A program made the position numbers and the translations under genes. DNA of 62,707 bases from Gemmatimonadota bacterium. GTDB taxonomy: Bacteria > Gemmatimonadota > Gemmatimonadetes > Longimicrobiales > Gaopeijiaceae. Shown piece after piece: positions 9,127 through 17,735 of this stretch; positions within the stretch are counted from its first letter, which is position 1, and the number at the start of each line of letters is the position of its first letter. The DNA lies in NCBI GenBank assembly GCA_028873815.1, contig JAPPNN010000039.1:1-62707 (forward strand), in the 5' to 3' direction. Under the pieces are notes generated by a model, which saw only the letters and a list, made by a program, of their open reading frames with translations, was not told the DNA's origin and did not search any database.

Positions 9127-10407
9127 TTGAGGCCGTCCAGGCTGGTCACCTGCCGTGAGTGGGAGGAACTCCCCGCAGGACAACTGACGCAGGCCGATAG
9201 AGATCGCCTTATCCACGCCGCCACGAAGGCGGCCCGCCGCTCGGGGCTCGCGGAAGACGCCATCCTGAAAAGCACGGAGGAGGGCCTCGCGGCGCAGCAG
9301 ACGGTCGGGGTGTTGGCCGCTCCCGGTATCGCCGTCGAGATTCTGCCCAAGGTGGATGGTCCGGACGGAGCCGTTCGGGCGGCGCTGGTGCAGATGCTGG
9401 CGGTGGTCCGGGACTTCGACGTGCCCACCAGCGACTTGGCGGCCATGAGCACCCAGCGGCATAACTGGCTGGAACTGCTGATCGAACTCTTCGCGAGGCG
9501 TCTGCGGACGGCCATCCGGCGCGGGCTTCCGCGGCGCTACGTCCGGCACGAGGAAGACCTAGCGGTCCTTCGCGGCACGCTCAACGTGAAGCGCCAGTTC
9601 ACGCACCTCCTGGTTCGCCCGGACCTGGTCGCGTGCCGGTTCGACGAGCTATCGGAGAACACTCCCCTGAATCGAGTGTGCAGGGCCGCCGCGGCGAGAC
9701 TCGCCGGGATGACGCGATCGCTGGAGAACCACCGTCGCCTGATGGAGCTGCTCGCTCGGCTGGACAACGTGGCGGACTCGGCATCGCCCTTGAAGGAGCC
9801 GGTCTCCCTAGATCGCACCAACGTGGCATTTCACGATGTCTATCGACTCGCGCGGGTGTTCCTGTCCGATCCCTGGCAGGACACCAGGAGCGGTGGCACG
9901 CCCGGCTTCTCGTTCCTCTTCCCCATGAACGTGCTGTTTGAGGAGTTCGTGGGAAGGTCGTTGCAGAAGGCCCTGGGGCCGGGACGGGTGCGGCTGCAGG
10001 GCCCGAGCCGGCGCGTCCTGAAGTCCGAAACCGGCCGGCATCTCTTTGGGCTGCGCCCCGACATTGTTGTGGACGCGCGCGGTCGTCCGGTGGTCCTCGA
10101 CACGAAATGGAAGAACCCTGCGGGCGCGCCGAGCAAGGACGACACGTGGCAGATGCTGGTGTACGGTCAGGCGTACCGTGCCAAGCGGGTCATCCTCGTC
10201 TATCCGTGGCACAGGGGGATCGGCGACTCGGGGATTCACAGGCGATGGACCGTGACCGGGGCTGACTACCGCCTCGAGACCGCGACCGTCGATGTGGGGC
10301 GCCCCGAAACAGTGCCGCAAAGCCTGCTCGGGCTGTTCGGCGAGCAGGCGTTGGAGCGGCCTCCGACTGCCCTCGATCAAGCTGACCACGCCCGCTCCGC
10401 CCTTTGA
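9127..10407 (+). CDS. McrC-like nuclease subunit, without McrB
   Basis: A 426-residue McrC/LlaJI-family protein. The family supplies the PD-(D/E)xK nuclease to the GTPase McrB for cutting modified DNA. The N-terminal text RLVTCREWEELPAGQLT and GIAVEILPKV are typical, as are ENTPLNRVCRAAA in the middle. The catalytic site is in LRPDIVVDARGRPVVLDTKWK (read as D...D-x-K) near residues 310-330. The start is a TTG; a stop codon lies 9 nt upstream in frame. No McrB-like AAA+ gene is visible within the window; the gene before it is GmrSD-like. The orphan state may be real, or the cognate gene may have been removed by an insertion ending at repeat A. Confidence 0.82.
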   Translation: MRPSRLVTCREWEELPAGQLTQADRDRLIHAATKAARRSGLAEDAILKSTEEGLAAQQTVGVLAAPGIAVEILPKVDGPDGAVRAALVQMLAVVRDFDVPTSDLAAMSTQRHNWLELLIELFARRLRTAIRRGLPRRYVRHEEDLAVLRGTLNVKRQFTHLLVRPDLVACRFDELSENTPLNRVCRAAAARLAGMTRSLENHRRLMELLARLDNVADSASPLKEPVSLDRTNVAFHDVYRLARVFLSDPWQDTRSGGTPGFSFLFPMNVLFEEFVGRSLQKALGPGRVRLQGPSRRVLKSETGRHLFGLRPDIVVDARGRPVVLDTKWKNPAGAPSKDDTWQMLVYGQAYRAKRVILVYPWHRGIGDSGIHRRWTVTGADYRLETATVDVGRPETVPQSLLGLFGEQALERPPTALDQADHARSAL

Positions 10408-10608
10408 GATGACCAGCTGGGCAACCGCCTTCGCGGCTCCTTCCTCGCCTCGGTCCCGCGTTAGCGCCTGCCACCAGACGTGCGGGTCGTCGCCGTCGAC
10501 GATCACATCGAATCCGCCAAGGAGATGAGCCCGAGTCAACGCGGGTGAATCCGGTATTGCCGCGAGGAGTTCGATGAAGTCGGCGTCGTTGACATCGTGG
10601 AAGAACAT
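10408..10608 (-). other. Possible minus-strand coding remnant
   Basis: Between the McrC-like gene and the next gene the minus strand reads MFFHDVNDADFIELLAAIPD, then HLLGGFDVIVDGDDPHVWW and EEGAAKAVAQLVISKGG. It starts at an ATG (10608) with a GGAG site. The composition is protein-like, but the frame stays open for another 600 bp through mcrC, which cannot be real coding. It may be a truncated gene whose 3' end was replaced, or chance. Confidence 0.3.
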
Positions 10609-10701
10609 GGTGGAGACTCCGGTTCGTTGGCGTTGGGACGGGTCAGCCTCGCGGGTGCGCGGCCATTCAATAATTCGAAGAGCTTTGGAAGGAAGTGATT
10701 C

Positions 10702-12261
10702 GTGCATGACACCGAGACGTCAAGGCCGCTGCTGGCTCACCTCAGTTGGCGGTTTCATCCACCCATGGAGGTGCTCGCCTGCTCTGTGCTTGAGTACATC
10801 CTCAACCGCCATCCCGACTCGAGAGATGGGTTGAATGAACTGCTGGCGCGAATCGTTCCGGGCATGCGGTTGTCCGGGATGGACTTCGAAACGGAGGTTG
10901 CCCACCCGAAGTTGGGGCGCCTCGACGTGCTTCAGAGGGGAGACGACGGGGAAGGGCGGTTCGTCATCGAAGCCAAGTTCGATGCCCCGCTCATGTCAAC
11001 GCAGCCCGTTTCCTACCTGGAGCAACTGCCGGAGGCTGGCGTCTCGGCGCTCATGTTCCTGGTTCCCACCCTACGAGTGGAGGAGCTCTGGCCGCGGCTG
11101 CTCGGCCGGCTCGACAGGAAGGGACTCCCGTATTCCGATCTCGAGTATCCCCGCTGCGTCCGGATCGATGGGATGGACAAGCACCTCTGCATCATCGACT
11201 GGACCACCTTGCTGGACAGCATGAAGGAACCGCTCGAGAGTGACGAGTTCGGTCGGGCGGATCTCCGGCAACTCCGAGGACTCGCGCGGTTCGCCGAGGC
11301 AAAGGAGAGCAAGGCTAGGCTCCCGGGGAAGGAGATGGTGGAGGCGGTTACCGAGATCGGGAAGGCCGCCGGCTGGCTGGCGACCAGGACCGTGGCGGGT
11401 CGTGGCAGCTACCAGCCAACGCCGCGTGGCGACGACTACGGCCGATACGCGCGACTCGATCGCCTTTACAAGCTGGGCGTTTGGTTGGGCATCAACTCCG
11501 ATCTGCAGCAGAAGTCGGGCTCGACGCCACTCTGGGTGTGGTGTCAAGATTGGATCTTCGATGGAGGCCAAGGCTGGAACGCCGAAGTCAAGGCAATACT
11601 TCAGGCTCGCATGGGCTCGAAACTCCATGAGGTCGGCAATCAGCTGTGGGTCCCGGTCATCCCGGAGGGAGGCAATGAGCCCAACCGGTACGCGGCCGCG
11701 CTCGAACGCATCGTCGGGATCCTCGACGAGCTGGCGGAGCCCTGGCAGTCGGACGCCATCGTACTCGAGGAGGTCAGCCGCCCGTACAAGCAGCGAGTGA
11801 TGAACAACGTCCACCGTTCCGAGTACGTCGAGGCGATCGTGGCGCTCGCGCTCAAGAACAGCGGCTGGACTCGGATGACGCCATGGGACTCGCGGGACTT
11901 CGAGCACGAATCAGGAGTCAGGCTCGAGGTCAAGCAGTCCGCGGCTGCCCAGGCCTGGAAGAGCCCCGAGCGACAGAGCCCCGCTCGATTCGATATCGCC
12001 CACCGGACCGGGTATTGGGACGAGAAAGGAAACTGGGTCCCGAAGCCCGGACGCCACGCGGACCTCTACGTGTTTGCCTGGCATGGAGCCGACAAGAACA
12101 CGGCCGACCAACGGGACGCCGGAAGCTGGGAGTTCTACGTCGTCGCCGAGCGCGACCTTCCGGAGCAGAAGTCGGTCGCGCTGACGGTCCTTCAGGAGGT
12201 GACGTCACCGTGCGGCATTGACGCTGTCGCGGCGGCTGTTGACCCTGTTGCCGGCTCGTAG
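10702..12261 (+). CDS. Unknown protein with two candidate PD-(D/E)xK nuclease domains
   Basis: A 519-residue protein starting at GTG with a GGAAGGAAG ribosome site. The N-terminal 180 residues carry ETEVAHPKLGRLDVLQ and FVIEAKFDAPL, the E...D...E-x-K layout of PD-(D/E)xK nucleases. The C-terminal 130 residues carry a second layout: HRSEYVEAIVALAL, SGVRLEVKQSA, FDIAHRTGYW and HADLYVFAWHG. This tail is known to me as a recurring uncharacterised domain in accessory regions. The middle shows no motif. It follows two restriction genes on the same strand, so a DNA-cutting defence role is reasonable but inferred. It may also be a structural use of the fold, because not all catalytic residues can be confirmed. 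Confidence 0.6.
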   Translation: MHDTETSRPLLAHLSWRFHPPMEVLACSVLEYILNRHPDSRDGLNELLARIVPGMRLSGMDFETEVAHPKLGRLDVLQRGDDGEGRFVIEAKFDAPLMSTQPVSYLEQLPEAGVSALMFLVPTLRVEELWPRLLGRLDRKGLPYSDLEYPRCVRIDGMDKHLCIIDWTTLLDSMKEPLESDEFGRADLRQLRGLARFAEAKESKARLPGKEMVEAVTEIGKAAGWLATRTVAGRGSYQPTPRGDDYGRYARLDRLYKLGVWLGINSDLQQKSGSTPLWVWCQDWIFDGGQGWNAEVKAILQARMGSKLHEVGNQLWVPVIPEGGNEPNRYAAALERIVGILDELAEPWQSDAIVLEEVSRPYKQRVMNNVHRSEYVEAIVALALKNSGWTRMTPWDSRDFEHESGVRLEVKQSAAAQAWKSPERQSPARFDIAHRTGYWDEKGNWVPKPGRHADLYVFAWHGADKNTADQRDAGSWEFYVVAERDLPEQKSVALTVLQEVTSPCGIDAVAAAVDPVAGS

Positions 12262-12592
12262 AGGTGGGTGACCGGGATTGCTGGAGGAGGCAATCGACGC
12301 GGCGCTGGTAAACTCCGTAACCACCTCGAACCAACTCCACGGCATTCTTCCCCGCCCGGATCCGTTCGGCACGTCCGACCGGTGGCAGGCTGTCCCATAT
12401 CCCTCCCGCCCATCGTTCATATTCACTCCTTTCCGTTTGACTTCCTTCCCCTCCCGAGCATACTTTCGTATCGATCCATGTCTAGGTGCTGTGTGGCTGA
12501 TCTGTCGCGACTACACACTTAGGCTGCCGATTAGACTAGCGGCAACATATAATGCCGCTTTCACTGAACGTGCTCCAGATAGGGAAAGACAA
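12262..12592. other. Intergenic transition to lower-GC block
   Basis: No gene is supported here. Base composition drops from GC-rich to mixed. A candidate promoter sits at 12437-12466 and precedes the small-gene cluster. Confidence 0.6.
12437..12466 (+). promoter_or_regulatory. Candidate sigma70-type promoter
   Basis: TTGACT (12437-12442) and TACTTT (12461-12466) are separated by 18 bp, about 125 bp upstream of the first small gene of the cluster. Similarity to consensus is moderate. Confidence 0.35.
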
Positions 12593-12823
12593 ATGACCAT
12601 GACGATGGACGATCTCAACAAGCAGCTTATGGCAAGCCATAAGGAGCCGCGTATCTCGGCCATGAACATTCATTTCAGGGAGAACGGTACAGTCAACGCT
12701 AGCGTAACCGTAACGTTTGGTCGGCAAGGCTACGGATACGGTAACGTTCGTATAGCTCCGAACGATGAGAGATTGGCGGGTATATACGAACTAATCGCAG
12801 ACATTTTGGCGCAGGCATCCTAA
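12593..12823 (+). CDS. Small unknown protein (76 aa)
   Basis: The ATG at 12593 follows AGGGAAAG; a longer open frame upstream has no support. The protein (MTMTMDDLNKQLMASHKE, then FRENGTVNASVTVTFG and LAGIYELIADILAQ) looks like a compact alpha/beta protein with no signal peptide or membrane segment. The gene is clearly lower in GC than its flanks. It is followed 10 bp later by another unknown gene with which it probably forms an operon. Function unknown. Confidence 0.65.
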   Translation: MTMTMDDLNKQLMASHKEPRISAMNIHFRENGTVNASVTVTFGRQGYGYGNVRIAPNDERLAGIYELIADILAQAS

Positions 12824-12833
12824 AAGACCGGTC

Positions 12834-13466
12834 GTGCCAGCAGATGGTTTTATAGTTCGAGGCTCGGATGGAAACTTAAGGTTCTGGTTGGAGATAACCA
12901 TTCCAATCGACTTAACGGTACTGGCTTACGTCGATACGAGCACGGTTCCGGAATGCTACATAGAATCAACAGGAGACGGCGAGCTTACCGTTGAGCACGA
13001 CCCGTTAGAACCTAAAGAGTATCTTAGCGCAGCGGAAGTGCTAAACATCAACTACAACTCGTCCGAAGATTTGTATAGGTTCATATCCAGATGCGTGCAG
13101 ATGTATGACACCCCCCAAGATCTGCGCCCAGCATCCGTTGACGTGAATGTGACACTGAGCAGTCCATATCTGTCGGATGCCATTGATATTACCATACAGC
13201 AAGGTGTGTCAACAGGCCAGGTCGAAGCAGAGATCGTGTCTGCATTGAAGCCGATGGTACGCGACGTCGTTGACATATATCACTCAAGAGCGGGCGCACG
13301 AGTGTCGCGAGACGAACTGTTGTCGAGATTGCCGCAACGAAGCGCGACGATTGAGGAGCCGGAACCACAAGGGTTGATGAAACGCCTCGTTGGTCGCATC
13401 ACAGGGCGAGAATCGAGATATCTACAGAAACCGTCAGATGAATCAGAGATGGGAGGCATAACGTGA
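12834..13466 (+). CDS. Unknown protein (210 aa)
   Basis: It starts at GTG 10 bp after the preceding gene. The protein is acidic and beta-rich at the N terminus (FIVRGSDGNLRFWLEITIPI), with LSAAEVLNINYNSSEDLYRF, and a basic C-terminal tail (GLMKRLVGRITGRE). No membrane segment or known motif is visible. Low GC and codon use unlike the restriction genes upstream point to separate acquisition. It is probably co-transcribed with the 76-residue gene. Function unknown. Confidence 0.65.
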   Translation: MPADGFIVRGSDGNLRFWLEITIPIDLTVLAYVDTSTVPECYIESTGDGELTVEHDPLEPKEYLSAAEVLNINYNSSEDLYRFISRCVQMYDTPQDLRPASVDVNVTLSSPYLSDAIDITIQQGVSTGQVEAEIVSALKPMVRDVVDIYHSRAGARVSRDELLSRLPQRSATIEEPEPQGLMKRLVGRITGRESRYLQKPSDESEMGGIT

Positions 13467-14090
13467 CTGACTGCAGCCAGGCGATCCACAGCAATTGTGC
13501 CAATGGAACGTGTTTTTGGGCAACCCGGTTCGTGCCTCAGGTGGGCGAGCGGGTTGCAGTATTCGGCTCGACCCGCGGATATCACTCTCGGATGCTGGCG
13601 CATGCATACTGAACTCCCGGTGCTTGGTTGGTGAGATTCTTTCATTCACCTTCTAGCTTGCCGGCCGAAGGCTCCTAACCTTGGCAGCTAGTCCGTTCGT
13701 GTTGTCGTTTTCGTTCCGCTGGCGGAGAGCATGGACGGCAGCGGCGTGCCGCTGACCCTCGCCGTAGGACTCTTCCGTCCGCCTTTCATGCAGACCCGTC
13801 ACGTCCTGTGTTGAATCGCATACGCGGTGAGGCGGCAGGTGAGGGATGGGTACGGCGACCCCACGCGAGCAGGCGTCGATTTCCTGGGCCGCGGGTAGCG
13901 CACGTGGGATAGCGCAGGGGGCGGCGCGCTTGAGCGGAGCACGACGGGGGAGTATTCTTCGGGCGGTGATCCGGAGGGGTGGGTCGGAAGATCCCGTGGC
14001 TGCCGTGCTACTAGGGACTCGTGCAGTCTCCCGCTTACCCCTCCGAGCATTTTCGAGTAACACCAGCCACCGGGGGAGGGGAGGACAAAG
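13467..14090. other. 624-bp gap without a supported gene
   Basis: Frames open on the minus strand (13653-14123) and plus strand (13846-14151) have Arg/Ser/Pro-rich, low-complexity translations and no ribosome site, so I do not call them. A short perfect hairpin (CAGCGGC/GCCGCTG) is present near 13740. Nothing else is recognised. Confidence 0.5.
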
Positions 14091-14315
14091 ATGCTTTATC
14101 CACCAGACGAGCTCTCGACCCATCCGTACTCAATCGAGGACGGCAAACTGACGGTTTACCTTGTGGTGGGTGAGGAGGTAAACATCAAGACGCCTGATCT
14201 CTTGCAGAAGGCAGGGGTATGGGAGACGGCGGGGCCTGGGAAAATGGAAGGTAAGATCACTACAACGGTACTGCCGGCAGGGCTGGGCGAAATGTTGTGC
14301 CGCAGGTGCAGTTGA
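14091..14315 (+). CDS. Small unknown protein upstream of the Ntn hydrolase (74 aa, possible frameshift)
   Basis: A strong GGGAGGGGAGG site precedes the ATG. The protein begins MLYPPDELSTHPYSIEDGK and continues LTVYLVVGEEVNIKTPDLL. It ends in LCRRCS. In the +1 frame the DNA continues as AGAVDVESSFELVDISGPV and then runs into the next gene without a stop. That text is more protein-like than the LCRRCS end, so either the last residues come from an indel or the gene is simply short. It is 64 bp upstream of the Ntn-hydrolase gene and probably co-transcribed. Function unknown. Confidence 0.55.
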   Translation: MLYPPDELSTHPYSIEDGKLTVYLVVGEEVNIKTPDLLQKAGVWETAGPGKMEGKITTTVLPAGLGEMLCRRCS

Positions 14316-14379
14316 TGTTGAATCATCCTTCGAACTTGTCGACATCTCGGGACCCGTTCGGGAAGGTGGAAAAAAAGGG

Positions 14380-15108
14380 ATGAGTCTGGCTGTTGCAGTA
14401 CGAGCCCACGATGGCATTGCGGTTGCTGCCGACACGCTGACGACGGTGACGAGTAGACCTGCTGAAGAGGGTGCAGTCTCTGTATCCTACCCGGCCACTG
14501 AGAGCGCTTCCAAAGTGTTCCGGTTCCTAGAAACCTATGGGGTCAGCGTGGTTGGCAACTCCGTTATCGCAGGACGCAGCGTTGCGGCGATATTGGGAGA
14601 GCTGCAGGTTGAGATGGCCACAGAGGACATTACCGTTGAGGAATTGACGGTAAGGAAAGTCGGTGAGAGGATTGGAAATTACATTCGCAGTCTGCTTGTG
14701 GCGTCCAAAGAAGATGCGGGTGCGGCTGTGACTCTACTGTGCTCTGGGTTCAACAACACGCTAGACGCCCCTCCAACCACCATGGAGGTTACGGTCCGAG
14801 ATGGAAAAATGGTCATCCCATCGGATAGCCCTCATGAGGTTCGCGGGGTCACGGTTTCTGGGGAAGGGTACGTCGTCGAGGCCTTGTGGGCGATGGCCAA
14901 GGCTAGGAACGCGGCGCCCGGGCTCGATTACTTCTCGTTGCGCGATGCTGCGGCATACGCAAGGTTTCTGATCGAAATAACGAGGGACTTTCAGCGGTTC
15001 CATATGGTACCGCAGGCCGTGGGAGGTGGGGTCGATATCGCCTTGATCGAGCGCAGGAGAGGATTCCGATGGCTTCGAGCAGACAGTCGCCCGCACATGA
15101 CGAAGTGA
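14380..15108 (+). CDS. Proteasome-like Ntn hydrolase with Ser as candidate nucleophile
   Basis: A 242-residue protein of the proteasome beta/HslV/Anbu superfamily. The N terminus MSLAVAVRAHDGIAVAADTL matches the beta-subunit pattern. If Met is removed, Ser1 is the nucleophile and G11 and D17 fall at the proteasome positions. A Lys in SASKVFRF would be the Lys33 equivalent after an 11-residue insertion. FLETYGVSVVGNSV corresponds to the strand before Gly47. Family members are N-terminal nucleophile hydrolases, often peptidases in rings. No ATPase unfoldase gene is nearby. It overlaps the next small gene by 40 bp. It is not one of the standard bacterial types (HslV, 20S, Anbu) as far as I can judge. 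Substrate unknown. Confidence 0.7.
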   Translation: MSLAVAVRAHDGIAVAADTLTTVTSRPAEEGAVSVSYPATESASKVFRFLETYGVSVVGNSVIAGRSVAAILGELQVEMATEDITVEELTVRKVGERIGNYIRSLLVASKEDAGAAVTLLCSGFNNTLDAPPTTMEVTVRDGKMVIPSDSPHEVRGVTVSGEGYVVEALWAMAKARNAAPGLDYFSLRDAAAYARFLIEITRDFQRFHMVPQAVGGGVDIALIERRRGFRWLRADSRPHMTK

Positions 15109-15317
15109 TCGAGGAGCTTCGCATCAACGTAGGTGAGATGACGTCGGCAACCCTGTCTCAAGAAGAGGTATGGGTCGGTGGCGTGCTTCGCCGTCGTGTT
15201 ATCAAGCGAGAAGAAGGCCCGCAGTCCTTGCATTTCACGCCGGGTGAAGAGGATGCCTGCCCACGCCCTCGCGCGTATCCTTCCACGGGAGTTTCAGCTG
15301 CGGACGAATGGCGCTAG
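15069..15317 (+). CDS. Small unknown protein overlapping the Ntn hydrolase (82 aa)
   Basis: The ATG lies inside the end of the Ntn-hydrolase gene and follows GGAGAGG, so translation is probably coupled. The N-terminal part (SPAHDEVIEELRINVGEMTS, then ATLSQEEVWVGGVLRRRVIK) looks like a genuine small alpha/beta protein; the C-terminal 20 residues are low quality and may be read-through into non-conserved DNA. A partner or regulator of the hydrolase is possible by position only. Confidence 0.55.
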   Translation: MASSRQSPAHDEVIEELRINVGEMTSATLSQEEVWVGGVLRRRVIKREEGPQSLHFTPGEEDACPRPRAYPSTGVSAADEWR

Positions 15318-16289
15318 CGCTCGGACCCAAAACCCGAGGCATCGCGTCCAGAAAAGGCGCCAAAGCGGGACTCGCAGAGATGCCCGGGGAAACCCACGTC
15401 GGAACCCTCGATCCATCAGCCGGCTGGCGACCAGTCGCGATCGCAAACGCTAGTCGGACTGGCCCCGTCGGATCGAAACGGAGACCGGATAGCGAGCCGC
15501 CGCCGCGGATGGGCGAGGGGCTTACCGTCCCACTCAGTTCTCTCCGAAGGATCTCACGCCCCAGCAGCAGAAAGCGGGCCTGTGCCGAAGGGGTCAAGCG
15601 ACAATGCGGCAAACGGCCGTTCCGGGCCTCGGTGGGCGTCAACCCCGCGACGGGTTACCCTACAGGGAAGAAGCATGAGTCCCGCCCGCTGGTGGATCGA
15701 AAGGGTTGAGGCGGCGGACGCGACCGAAGTCAGGCAGGCACTCAGGACCGCATTGGGATACCTCGCCCGCGGTAGTCGCTGAGGAGCGGGACCGATGAGC
15801 CACGGCAGCTGGGCAATCGCTGATTCGTATAGAAGGAGCGTCCTTTCGCCAGCATCTCCTTCACTTGTTCTTGGGACAGGATGGAAGAGGATGCTGGAGC
15901 CGACGGAATGAGTACTTCGAGGGCCTCGAGGGTTGGACGTACGGGGAAGCGGAGGGCGGCGACCGGGGTCGGTGGAGGTTGGGGTGATAGCCGGGAAGAT
16001 GCGAACCGAGGGTGGGGAGCGCTCCCGTTTTTCGGGGGACGGCGGAGGACCGTGGGAGATTGCCGGGGTGCAAAGGACGAGAGCACCGACGGTAGCGGAC
16101 GGTATTGGAGGGGGTCGTGGAGTACGATACCGAGGACGAGGATGTTTCAGCAGATGACGGTGGTCATGCGGAAGCGGATCGTCTACGTTGCCCGCGGCCT
16201 CAGCCTAGGATCGGTAACCACATGTCCGGTGCATTGCTAAGGTACCAGAACGCTGCCGATAGCTTCGTACGCGTCAGGCGGGGCGTGCA
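15318..16289. other. 972-bp gap with at most one tiny ORF
   Basis: Open frames on both strands are Pro/Arg/Ser-rich and lack ribosome sites. The one candidate is 15675-15782 on the plus strand: 35 residues (MSPARWWIERVEAADATEV and LRTALGYLARG) after AGGGAAG. It could be a small protein or a remnant. No promoter or terminator is clear. Confidence 0.45.
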
Positions 16290-17696
16290 GTGACGCAATC
16301 CACGTTCGGGGAGTTCACGCCCGGCGTCGTGGTGCGCGGACCGCTGCTCCCCGAGCCGGTGGAAGTCATTACGACCGTCCCCATGGGCGAGTCGGTGAAG
16401 CTGGTAGGCAAGGGTCTCCGCACCGGCCAGGTCCACGAACCGATCCTGAGCGCGGCGCAGTTCTCGCAGCTCACGGTGTCGCCGACGACGGAGCCGTTCG
16501 ACGGCGACCCCGTTCGCTTCCGCCTCGGTGTCGAAGCCGAGCGTCTGGGGCTCGCGTACGAATACGATCCTTACTTTGCGCTCTCGATCGCCCGCGTCCA
16601 TCCTCTACCACACCAGCTCGAGGCGGTCTACGAGTACTTCCTTGCCCTCCCGCGCATCCGCTTTCTCCTCGCGGACGACCCGGGGGCCGGCAAGACGATC
16701 ATGGCGGGTCTGCTTCTGAAGGAGTTGAAGATCCGAGGTCTCGTCCAGCGGACCCTGATCGTGGCGCCGGCGAACCTCACGTTCCAGTGGCAGCGCGAGA
16801 TGAAGGACAAGTTCCGCGAGCAGTTCGACGTCATGCGCGGCGAGATCCTCCGCAGCCAGTACGGGCAGAACCCATGGCAGGAGAAGAACCAGGTCGTCAC
16901 GTCGATCTCGTGGATCTCGCGGATCGAGGACGCAAAGGAGAGCCTGCTGCGGAGCCGATGGGATCTGATCGTCGTTGACGAGGCCCACAAGATGAGCGCC
17001 TACAGCCGCGAGAAGAAGACCCTTGCGTTCCAGCTCGGCGAGGCGCTCGCGGATCGGACTGACCACTACCTCCTCATGACGGCTACGCCCCACAAGGGCG
17101 ATCCGGAGAACTTCCGCCTTTTTCTGTCGCTTCTCGATCGCGATGTCTACGGAGATGTCAAGAGCCTTGAGGAGGCGATGCAGCGTCACGAGGCGCCTTT
17201 CTACTTGCGGCGCACGAAGGAAGCGCTTGTAACGTTCCCCGACGAGGACGGTCAGATCCATCCGCTCTTCACGAACCGGGATGTCCGTACGGCAAAGTTC
17301 GACCTGGACGGGGAGGAGTACGACTTCTACGACGCTCTCACGCGCTATGTGGAGGATCAGTCGATGAAGGCCGCAGCGAGCGACTCGCCGCAGGCGCGCG
17401 CGCTCGGCTTCACGATGGCAATGCTGCAGCGACGCATGGCCTCAAGCGTTTATGCCGTGCGCCGGAGCCTCGAACGGATGCGGGACAAACGAGAAAAGAT
17501 ACTCGAAGACCCGGAGAAGTACCGTCGTGAGCAGATTGAGCGCAGGCTTCCTGACGACTTCGAGGATCTGACCGAAGAGGAGCAGGACGATATCCGGGAC
17601 CAACTCGAAGGCGTGGTCGTCTCGATCGACCCCGCCGCTCTACGCGACGAAATCCAGCGGCTCGAAAAGCTGATCGACCAGGCGAAATCCCTCTAG
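16290..17696 (+). CDS. SNF2-family helicase, N-terminal part ending at an in-frame amber codon
   Basis: This is the ATPase half of a SWI2/SNF2 DNA translocase of the type found with DUF1156 methylases and DUF499 ATPases. Visible motifs are DDPGAGKTIMAGLL (Walker A, about residue 130), VVDEAHKMSAYS (DEAH, about 230) and LLMTATPHKGDPENF (motif III). It starts at GTG. The frame ends at TAG (17694-17696) after DQAKSL, but the same frame continues with ARAVESKLAKLREVLSEQNIF and the complete second helicase half. A CAG-to-TAG change would explain the break. As read, this fragment lacks the second RecA lobe and should not translocate. Confidence 0.85.
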   Translation: MTQSTFGEFTPGVVVRGPLLPEPVEVITTVPMGESVKLVGKGLRTGQVHEPILSAAQFSQLTVSPTTEPFDGDPVRFRLGVEAERLGLAYEYDPYFALSIARVHPLPHQLEAVYEYFLALPRIRFLLADDPGAGKTIMAGLLLKELKIRGLVQRTLIVAPANLTFQWQREMKDKFREQFDVMRGEILRSQYGQNPWQEKNQVVTSISWISRIEDAKESLLRSRWDLIVVDEAHKMSAYSREKKTLAFQLGEALADRTDHYLLMTATPHKGDPENFRLFLSLLDRDVYGDVKSLEEAMQRHEAPFYLRRTKEALVTFPDEDGQIHPLFTNRDVRTAKFDLDGEEYDFYDALTRYVEDQSMKAAASDSPQARALGFTMAMLQRRMASSVYAVRRSLERMRDKREKILEDPEKYRREQIERRLPDDFEDLTEEEQDDIRDQLEGVVVSIDPAALRDEIQRLEKLIDQAKSL

Positions 17697-17735
17697 GCGA
17701 GGGCAGTAGAATCGAAACTCGCCAAGCTGCGCGAG

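Noticed and set aside
13665..13720. tRNA-Arg-like anticodon arm (AAGG, loop CTCCTAA, CCTT)
   Set aside because: No T-arm consensus, D-arm or acceptor stem can be built around it.
13653..14151. Open frames on both strands in the 13.5-14.1 kb gap
   Set aside because: Low-complexity translations, no ribosome sites and no recognisable motif.
15235..15642. 135-residue minus-strand frame
   Set aside because: Pro/Ala-rich text without motifs; no ribosome site.
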